From positions 1-64,000 of the forward strand of contig NZ_LHVO01000018.1 of NCBI RefSeq assembly GCF_001269925.1: a stretch of DNA of 64,000 nucleotides. The letters run 5' to 3'. Positions 58,344 through 64,000 of this stretch are shown here, piece by piece (position 1 is the stretch's first letter; every line of letters starts with the position of its first letter). Under the pieces are notes generated by a model. That model did no database searches. It saw nothing but the letters and a program-made list of their open reading frames with translations, and was not told the origin of the DNA. The stretch is from Pseudomonas sp. MIACH. GTDB taxonomy: Bacteria > Pseudomonadota > Gammaproteobacteria > Pseudomonadales > Pseudomonadaceae. Position numbers and translations under genes: made by a program.

Positions 58344-58524
58344 AAAAGGGATGTTCATTAGGAGCTGGGTTCACCATAAGGCTGTGTGTGTGAAAGGTTT
58401 GTGAAAGCGCCTGAGCGATTTGAACCTGGAAGTGTATGCCTCGATCGGTGCCTGGCTGTACGGGGCGCCGGGAGGCATAACCCACTACTGTCGCAGGCAT
58501 ATCACACCGCTTGGAAGCCGCTCC

Positions 58525-59133
58525 ATGTTCATGTCTACCAGCCTGCTCTCAGCCTTTGTGCTGTTCGCCTTCGTGTCCTCGATCACCCCAGGTCCGAATA
58601 ACACCATGTTGCTCGCCTCGGGAGTGAACTTCGGGTTTCGCCGCTCGATGCCCCATGCACTGGGGATCAGTATCGGTTTCATGCTGTTGGTGATTTCGGT
58701 CGGCCTGGGACTGGGCGAAGTGTTCAAGGTGTTCCCGTGGGCCTACACGGTGTTGCGCTACGTGGGCGCGGCGTACTTGTTGTACCTGGCCTGGAAGATC
58801 GCGACGGCGGGCGACATGTCCGATAGCAATGATAAGCACGGCAAACCCATGACCTTCCTCGGTGCGGCGGCGTTTCAGTGGGTGAACCCCAAGGCGTGGA
58901 TCATGGCGCTTGGGGCCATCACCACCTATACGCCGGCTGAGGGCTATGTCACCAACGTGCTGGTGATTGCGCTGGTCTTTGCCGTGGTCAACCTGCCCAG
59001 CGTGTGCGTGTGGGTCGGATGTGGCAGCGGCTTGCGTAATGTGCTGCGCGAGCCGCGCTGGTTGAGGCTGTTCAATTGGTCAATGGCCGGGCTTTTGGTG
59101 CTGTCGCTGTACCCGATGCTGTTTGCCGGCTAG
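58525..59133 (+). CDS. LysE/RhtB-family amino-acid exporter
   Basis: This 202-residue protein starts at ATG 58525 (ATG 58531 also possible); the longer frame from 58420 lacks a ribosome site. It has six membrane helices and the ITPGPNNTMLLASG signature after helix 1, then VLRYVGAAYLLYLAWKI and GAAAFQWVNPKAWIMALGA. It should export an amino acid or analogue such as threonine, homoserine or cysteine-type compounds; the substrate is not identified. Comparison with the broken gene at 1975-2310 shows what that remnant has lost. Confidence 0.88.
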   Translation: MFMSTSLLSAFVLFAFVSSITPGPNNTMLLASGVNFGFRRSMPHALGISIGFMLLVISVGLGLGEVFKVFPWAYTVLRYVGAAYLLYLAWKIATAGDMSDSNDKHGKPMTFLGAAAFQWVNPKAWIMALGAITTYTPAEGYVTNVLVIALVFAVVNLPSVCVWVGCGSGLRNVLREPRWLRLFNWSMAGLLVLSLYPMLFAG

Positions 59134-59136
59134 GCG

Positions 59137-59220
59137 TCAGACCGGCGAGATGGTCGCCAGCAGGCCGATGCCGATGGTCAGTACTAAAAAACCGAACAGG
59201 AAAATCGCCATCTTGGTCAT
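59137..59220 (-). CDS. 27-residue single-span membrane protein
   Basis: A complete mini-gene with GGAGG six bases before ATG 59220 and TGA at 59137-59139. The product starts MTKMAIFLFGFLVL and is essentially one membrane helix ending LLATISPV. The strong ribosome site and clean composition make it more convincing than a random frame of this size. It converges with the LysE exporter, its stop lying four bases past that gene's stop. Function unknown. Confidence 0.6.
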   Translation of the reverse strand: MTKMAIFLFGFLVLTIGIGLLATISPV

Positions 59221-59475
59221 AAGGCCTCCAAAGGGAAGGGGGTGGGGATGTGGGCTATTGTCCGCCCAGACGGCATTTCAATACAGGCGCAGATAGAAAA
59301 GAAAAAACCGTATCAGATGCGCTGGGGAGTGTTCTGCCACGGGCTTTTGGGGCCTGTGATTTTTTCAAGATCAGTGCCTGGGACAACCACGGCTTTTCCC
59401 CCTAAGATGGCGCCCATTGCATCAACAATAAAAGTGGGCCAACCCTCGATGGAAAGACGCCAGTTCAGCGGTGGC

Positions 59476-60456
59476 ATGAAAGGCAAGAACCTGCGCTACC
59501 TCAACGAAACCTCCCAGCCGGCGTCGGTCATCCGCGTCGGCTTCCTGCTGCTTGAACATTTCTCCCTACCGGCCTTCACCCAGACCCTCGACACCGTGGT
59601 CACCGCCAACCTGCTGCGCCCTGATCTGTTCGCCACGCGAACCTTCGGGTGTGATGACGGCGAAGTCATCAGCGACCTGGGCCTGGTGATCCGCCCGGAT
59701 GCACGTCTCGATGCCCCTGCGCTGCAAGGCCTGGATCTGCTGGTGATCTGCGGCGGCTTTCGCACCGAACTCAAGGCCAGCGAGCACTTGATCCAGCTGC
59801 TGCGCAGCGCCGCCGAGCAGGGCGTGAGCCTGGCCGGGTTGTGGAACGGCGCATGGTTCCTCGGCCGCGCGGGCCTGTTGCAAGGCTACCGCTGCGCCAT
59901 CCACCCCGAACATCGTCCGGCCTTGGCAGAAGTGTCCAAAGCCACCGACGTCACCAGCGAACCCTACGTGATCGACCGCGACCGCCTTACCGCATCCAGC
60001 CCATCCGGCGCCTTCCACATGGCCCTGGACTGGATCAAAAGTCTGCACGACAAAGCCCTGGTTGAAGGCATCGAAGACATCCTGGCCTTCGAAGAGTCGC
60101 GCTACCGGCGCATCAAACCCACCGAAAATATCAGCGTCAGCGCGCCCCTGCGCGAAGTGGTCAAGCTGATGGACGCCAACCTCGAAGAACCGCTGGAACT
60201 CGACCAACTCGCCGTCTACGCCGGCCGCTCGCGCCGCCAGTTGGAGCGCCTGTTCAAAGAGCAACTGGGCACCACGCCGCAGCGCTACTACATGGAACTG
60301 CGCGTCACCGAAGCACGCCGGTTGTTGCAGCACACCGAACTGTCACAGGTGGAAGTGCTGGTGGCGTGCGGGTTTGTCTCGCCGAGCCATTTCAGCAAGT
60401 GCTACAGCTCCTATTTCGGATATCGCCCCTCCAAGGAGAAGCGGTTGGTCAAGTAA
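59476..60456 (+). CDS. GATase1-like AraC-family transcriptional regulator
   Basis: ATG 59476 is chosen as the start because the family begins close to the RVGFLLLEHF strand; ATG 59449 is possible. The 326-residue protein has an N-terminal DJ-1/glutamine-amidotransferase-like domain (about 15-200) without a catalytic Cys at the nucleophile elbow (LAGLWNGAW). A C-terminal AraC pair of helix-turn-helices follows (about 220-320: LDQLAVYAGRSRRQLERLFK and VACGFVSPSHFSKCY). Regulators of this class (GbdR, CdhR, ArgR types) respond to amino acids and quaternary amines. It faces the hydroxyproline operon across a 271-base gap, so control of that operon is possible. Confidence 0.86.
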   Translation: MKGKNLRYLNETSQPASVIRVGFLLLEHFSLPAFTQTLDTVVTANLLRPDLFATRTFGCDDGEVISDLGLVIRPDARLDAPALQGLDLLVICGGFRTELKASEHLIQLLRSAAEQGVSLAGLWNGAWFLGRAGLLQGYRCAIHPEHRPALAEVSKATDVTSEPYVIDRDRLTASSPSGAFHMALDWIKSLHDKALVEGIEDILAFEESRYRRIKPTENISVSAPLREVVKLMDANLEEPLELDQLAVYAGRSRRQLERLFKEQLGTTPQRYYMELRVTEARRLLQHTELSQVEVLVACGFVSPSHFSKCYSSYFGYRPSKEKRLVK

Positions 60457-60535
60457 GGTGCGAGGAAATCCAAATAAATGCCGGAGGTCCCGCTGAATCT
60501 CCAACTTAGCGCTGTCGCACAGCAAACGGAACCCC

Positions 60536-60673
60536 CTGTGGCGAGCGGGCTTGCCCCGCGTTGGGGTGCGAAGCGCCCCCAATGAAGGACAAATACGGTC
60601 TACCTGATATTCCGCAGAGGCTGGTTTTGGGGCTGCTGCGCAGCCCAACGCGGGGCTAGCCCGCTCGCCACAA
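60536..60673. repeat. Long inverted intergenic repeat (GGCGAGCGGGCTTGCC type)
   Basis: CTGTGGCGAGCGGGCTTGCC and on through CGCGTTGGG (60536-60565) is mirrored by CCCAACGCGGGGCTAGCCCG through CCACAAG (60644-60673). The 78-base loop contains a further GC-rich hairpin. It sits between the convergent AraC and hydroxyproline genes and resembles the elements at 20589 and 44026. Confidence 0.88.
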
Positions 60674-60727
60674 GAATGTGTTCGATCAATAAAATGTTTA
60701 ACCAGTAATAAGAGTGCGCGGCTCTCC

Positions 60728-61987
60728 TCAAAACCGCTCCAGGCGATACGGCCCTAGCGCCGGCAACCCTGAAAGCGCATGCGCCACCGACGCCAATTGC
60801 CCCACCATCTCCGCCGTCACCGCCGCCTGGGTCAGCCCCAGATGCTGATGCCCAAACGCAAGCAGCACCTTCCCGTCACATACCCGATCAATAATCGGCA
60901 GCGAATCCGGCAGCGATGGTCTGAATCCCATCCACGGCGTCGCATCCTCTGCACTCAGGTCCTCGCGAAACAGCCCCTGGCTCAACCGATGCAACTGCCA
61001 CGCGCGTGCCATGTTCGGTGGGCGGTCGAGGCCGGCGAATTCCACCGTGCCGGCCAGGCGCAGCCCGCCTGCCATCGGGGTCATGATGAACTTGCGTTCC
61101 AGGGACGTGACGGCAAACGGCAGGCGTTGCTGTTCATGGGGCAGCATCAGGTGATAGCCGCGCTCGGTGTCCAGCGGGACTTTTTTGCCGGTCAGGGCGG
61201 CGGTGAGTTTGGCCGAGTGGGCGCCACAGGCGATCAGGACCTGGCGGGCGGCAAAGGTGCCTTGATCGGTACTCACGGTGACCCCATCGCCTTCAACCCG
61301 TGCATCCAGCACCTGGCGTTGGAGGAACTGCACGCCACTGGCCTTGGCCGCATCCACCAATTCGCAGACCAACCGGTAAGGGTCGAGGAAGTGCCCTGTT
61401 CGCGGGAAAAACAGGCCGCCCTGGATCCGGGCGCTCAATTGCGGGGCGATCCCTCGAATGGCATCCGCCGACCAGAAATCCACCGGCACGTTTTGCTGCC
61501 GCATACGCTGTTGCAACCCATCGATGGCCGCGCGGGAGTCTGAACGTTCGAACACCAGCAGCGAGCCATCTTCGCGCAACAGCTCCGGGCGCTGGATGCT
61601 TGCCAGCAACCGTTGCCAGGCGCCAAGGCTCGCTTCATTGAGCGCGCGCAGACCCGTCACCGTGCGCTGGTAACTCGCCGGGCGCAGGTTCAGCAGCAGG
61701 CGGATGAACCAGGGCAGGGCGCGCGGCAGGTATTTCCAGTCCAGGCGCAGCGGGCCCATGGGGTCCATGAGCATGGCGGGCAGGCGCTTGAGGATCGACA
61801 GGTCGGCAATCGGGAACACCTGTTCGGTCGCCAGGTGCCCGGCGTTGCCGTAGGAGGCGCCCATGCCGGGTTCCAGTTGGTCGATCACCAGCACTTGCCG
61901 TCCCTGTCGCGCCAGCTGCAGGGCGCAGGCAACGCCAATGATGCCGGCTCCGATTACGGCGATATCTGCAGGGGCAGGGTCGTGCAT
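60728..61987 (-). CDS. lhpB: FAD-dependent D-amino-acid (D-hydroxyproline) dehydrogenase
   Basis: This 419-residue flavoprotein has the dinucleotide-binding VIGAGIIG at 11-18, followed by ARQGRQVLVIDQLEPGMGAS and a DAO/DadA-like fold. C-terminal blocks are MGFRPSLPDSLPIIDR and AFGHQHLGLTQAAVTAEM. It is DadA-like in size. In this operon, after a hydroxyproline epimerase and with the dihydrodipicolinate-synthase-like deaminase beside it, the best reading is oxidation of cis-4-hydroxy-D-proline to 1-pyrroline-4-hydroxy-2-carboxylate, passing electrons to the respiratory chain. The specific gene name is by context; a general D-amino-acid dehydrogenase is the alternative. Confidence 0.82.
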   Translation of the reverse strand: MHDPAPADIAVIGAGIIGVACALQLARQGRQVLVIDQLEPGMGASYGNAGHLATEQVFPIADLSILKRLPAMLMDPMGPLRLDWKYLPRALPWFIRLLLNLRPASYQRTVTGLRALNEASLGAWQRLLASIQRPELLREDGSLLVFERSDSRAAIDGLQQRMRQQNVPVDFWSADAIRGIAPQLSARIQGGLFFPRTGHFLDPYRLVCELVDAAKASGVQFLQRQVLDARVEGDGVTVSTDQGTFAARQVLIACGAHSAKLTAALTGKKVPLDTERGYHLMLPHEQQRLPFAVTSLERKFIMTPMAGGLRLAGTVEFAGLDRPPNMARAWQLHRLSQGLFREDLSAEDATPWMGFRPSLPDSLPIIDRVCDGKVLLAFGHQHLGLTQAAVTAEMVGQLASVAHALSGLPALGPYRLERF

Positions 61988-61990
61988 CAG

Positions 61991-62929
61991 CTACGCCTCT
62001 CTCGACCAGTTGGCATACCACTGGCGGAACAGCGCGTATTGATGCTCGGCGTAACGCCGCTGGGCATCGCTGAGCACGTCGGTCTCGTTGAAGTGCAGGG
62101 CGTAGGCGTGGTCGCCGTTGAGTACCATCAGGTGCTTGTAATACAGCACCAGGTCGCAGCCTTCATCGAAGGATGAAAGCACCGCCAGCGCGCCTTCCAG
62201 CTCACGGGCCAGGCGGCGGGCCTTGGCATCGCCCTTGGCCGCTTGCCTGCTCAGGGCTACCAGGTGCAACACTTCGCGAGGCAGCGCGTTGCCAATGCCG
62301 GTGATCGCGCCCGTGGCGTTGCAGTTGACGAAACCGTGCACCACCTGGGTATCGACGCCGACCATCAGGGTCACGCTGTCGTCCTGGGAGGTGATGTGCT
62401 CGGCGGCGTAGCGCAGGTCGGCGCCGCCACCGAATTCCTTGAAGCCGATCAGGTTCGGGTGTTCGCGGCGCAGTTCGAAGAACAACTCCGCGCGGGTGGC
62501 GAAGCCGTAGTAGGGGCTGTTGTAGATCACCGCCGGCAGGTGGGGCGCGGCCTTGAGGATCGCCGAGAAATGCGCCTTTTGCGCGGTGGCCGAAGCGCCA
62601 CGGGACAGCACACGCGGAATCACCATCAAACCATGGGCGCCAACCTTGGCCGCGTGGGCAGCGTGAGCCACCGCCTCACGGCTGTTCACCGCACCGGTAC
62701 CGACAATGGTCGGCACGCCGGCCGCCACCAGGCGCGCTACGCCCTCCTGGCGCTCGGCTTCGGTGAGCAACGGCCAGTCGCCCATGGAACCGCAGTACAC
62801 CACGGCGCTCATGCCGATATCGATCAGTTCGCGGCCCTTGGCGACCAGCGCGTCGAAGTCCGGCTTGCGCGCGGCGGTGCACGGGGTCATCAACGCGGGG
62901 ATGCAACCGGTGAAGATGTTGTCGCTCAT
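61991..62929 (-). CDS. lhpC: DapA-superfamily deaminase, probable 1-pyrroline-4-hydroxy-2-carboxylate deaminase
   Basis: This 312-residue protein is of the DHDPS/NAL superfamily. It begins GCIPALMTPC, has the Schiff-base Lys164 in LIGFKEFGG, and Tyr136/Tyr140 in VIYNSPYYG. In hydroxyproline catabolism this enzyme converts pyrroline-4-hydroxy-2-carboxylate to 2-oxoglutarate semialdehyde with loss of ammonia. AAGGAG precedes the ATG. Its stop is three bases from the next gene's start, so the two are co-transcribed. DHDPS proper is less likely, given that the neighbours match a hydroxyproline set. Confidence 0.85.
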   Translation of the reverse strand: MSDNIFTGCIPALMTPCTAARKPDFDALVAKGRELIDIGMSAVVYCGSMGDWPLLTEAERQEGVARLVAAGVPTIVGTGAVNSREAVAHAAHAAKVGAHGLMVIPRVLSRGASATAQKAHFSAILKAAPHLPAVIYNSPYYGFATRAELFFELRREHPNLIGFKEFGGGADLRYAAEHITSQDDSVTLMVGVDTQVVHGFVNCNATGAITGIGNALPREVLHLVALSRQAAKGDAKARRLARELEGALAVLSSFDEGCDLVLYYKHLMVLNGDHAYALHFNETDVLSDAQRRYAEHQYALFRQWYANWSREA

Positions 62930-62969
62930 TGTCCTGGCTCCTTACAACGTTCAATCAAACGGGATGGGC

Positions 62970-63896
62970 TCAGATGCCCCAGGCAAACGGGTCTTGTTCG
63001 TCGATCAGCAACGTGCTGTCGGCGGTCACGTAGGCGCGGCCTGTGATGAAAGGGATGACACGCTGGCCGTCCCATTCATAGCGGCCTTCGAACTGGCTGC
63101 CGGTGATGCTGGCTTGTATCCAGGGCGCACCGGGGGCGAGCTTTCCATCGGCGGCCAGACACGCCAGCTTGGCGCTGGTGCCGGTGCCGCAGGGTGAGCG
63201 GTCGTAGGCTTTGCCGGGGCACATCACGAAGTTGCGACTGTTGGCGTGGGCGTCGTCGGCGAACAGTTCGACATGGTCGATCAGGGCGCCATCGGGGCCG
63301 CGGATGCCCTGGGCGTCGAGGGCCTTGAGCATCGCCCAGGTGTAGTCGGTGAGGGCGTCGACGTTGTCCATCTCCAGCGCCATACCGTGCTCGGAAACCA
63401 GGAAAAACCAGTTGCCACCCCAGGCAATATCGCCCTGGACCACGCCGTGGCCCGGCACCGATACCGCGATCTGCTCGCGATAACGATAGGCGGGCACGTT
63501 GCGCAGGGTCACGGCGCCGTCATCGTGCAGCGTCGCCGTGACCGGTCCTACCGGCGTGTCGATGCTGTGCTCGCCCGGCTGGATGCGCCCCAAGTGGTGC
63601 AAGGACGCCACCAGGCCGATGGTGCCGTGGCCGCACATCCCCAGGTAACCGGCGTTGTTGAAGAAGATCACCCCGCAGGTGGCGCCTGGGGTGACGGGCG
63701 CGCAGTACAGCGCACCGACCAGTACGTCATTGCCACGCGGTTCCAGCAGGCAGGCGCGGCGCCACCGGTCGTGCTCTGTGCGCAGGTTTTCCAACTGGTC
63801 GGCGATGCTCGCGCCCTTGAGCGCGGGGAAGCCGGTCATCACCAGGCGCGTGGGCTCGCCGCCGGTATGGGAGTCGATCACGTGCAGTCGCTTCAT
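62970..63896 (-). CDS. lhpA: 4-hydroxyproline 2-epimerase
   Basis: This 308-residue protein is of the proline-racemase family. Both catalytic Cys residues are present: Cys88 in GMCGHGTIG and Cys236 in SPCGTGTSA. The Cys/Cys pair separates epimerases from hydroxyproline dehydratases, where the first Cys is Ser/Thr or the second is Thr. It inverts trans-4-hydroxy-L-proline to cis-4-hydroxy-D-proline, the first step of the pathway. GAGGGAG precedes the ATG. It heads the three-gene operon on the minus strand; the 2-oxoglutarate-semialdehyde dehydrogenase and transporter expected in the pathway are not in this window. Confidence 0.88.
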   Translation of the reverse strand: MKRLHVIDSHTGGEPTRLVMTGFPALKGASIADQLENLRTEHDRWRRACLLEPRGNDVLVGALYCAPVTPGATCGVIFFNNAGYLGMCGHGTIGLVASLHHLGRIQPGEHSIDTPVGPVTATLHDDGAVTLRNVPAYRYREQIAVSVPGHGVVQGDIAWGGNWFFLVSEHGMALEMDNVDALTDYTWAMLKALDAQGIRGPDGALIDHVELFADDAHANSRNFVMCPGKAYDRSPCGTGTSAKLACLAADGKLAPGAPWIQASITGSQFEGRYEWDGQRVIPFITGRAYVTADSTLLIDEQDPFAWGI

Positions 63897-64000
63897 AACG
63901 CGCTCCCTCTATGAAAGCTGTGGGGTGCTTTCCTATGAGTGTATGGATAGGCATGCAGTGGCCCTATCGTGAACGCGCAAGCGCGGCGGCGATTGATGTT

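Noticed and set aside
63935..64000. Possible start of another plus-strand gene (MSVWIGMQW) open to the window end
   Set aside because: Only 22 codons are visible, with no clear ribosome site; it may simply be the promoter region of the hydroxyproline operon.
1..64000. CRISPR array, rRNA operon, prophage or integrative element
   Set aside because: No regularly spaced identical repeats, no rRNA sequence, and no integrase, capsid or tail genes were seen. The inverted repeats present are isolated, and the only mobile-element gene is the IS fragment at the left edge.

Overview
The window looks like a chromosome segment of a Pseudomonas in the fluorescens group. The evidence is a pvdQ-type acylase preceded by a perfect PvdS-type promoter motif, an OprD-family porin, a FecI/FecR/TonB-receptor set, and the Pseudomonas-type glgA-treZ-malQ-treY-glgX block. 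Three long inverted repeats of the kind scattered between genes in these genomes are also present. This assignment comes from reading the sequence, not from a database search.

Layout. (1) 1-2310: an accessory patch with the 3' end of an IS transposase, three small orphan genes separated by copies of a short GGCCGA-type repeat, and a wrecked LysE gene. (2) 2467-9260: a LysR regulator divergent from an operon of MFS transporter, class II aldolase, 2-hydroxyacid dehydrogenase and acetylpolyamine-amidohydrolase-like deacetylase, followed by an OprD porin. (3) 9462-14455: small conserved genes (an unknown protein, DUF3592, DUF2867, LysR, Rid family, VOC, methyltransferase) and a GGDEF remnant. (4) 14659-22907: iron uptake, namely a sigma factor, FecR-type regulator and STN-containing TonB receptor, then a chemoreceptor and a second TonB receptor under a Fur-like site. 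(5) 23049-28751: an Lrp regulator divergent from a second acetylpolyamine-amidohydrolase paralogue with an APC permease, then an autotransporter. (6) 29001-43677: a minus-strand run of eleven genes. glgA, treZ, malQ, treY, a DUF2934 protein and glgX make and remodel alpha-glucan and trehalose; an acyl-CoA-dehydrogenase-like protein, two PIG-L deacetylases, a methyltransferase and a glycosyltransferase follow with overlapping stops and starts. (7) 44143-49674: a 2-hydroxyacid dehydrogenase, exported hydrolase, YqaA-like membrane protein, DUF411 protein, SRPBCC protein and a Cache chemoreceptor. (8) 49858-53358: a 1166-residue toxin-like protein with a GESH/GHSH C-terminal domain. (9) 53677-59220: small proteins, pvdQ, tRNA-Cys, a Gly/His lipoprotein, an intact LysE exporter and a 27-residue membrane protein. 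(10) 59476-63896: a GATase-AraC regulator and a three-gene trans-4-hydroxy-L-proline catabolic operon (epimerase, deaminase, D-hydroxyproline dehydrogenase).

The most interesting points are the deacetylase-containing catabolic operon with its paralogue 17 kb away, and the PIG-L/transferase genes fused onto the trehalose/glycogen operon, where one PIG-L copy has lost its presumed catalytic Asp. The orphan toxin, the repeat-separated orphan genes at the left end, and three very short membrane or lipoprotein genes also stand out.
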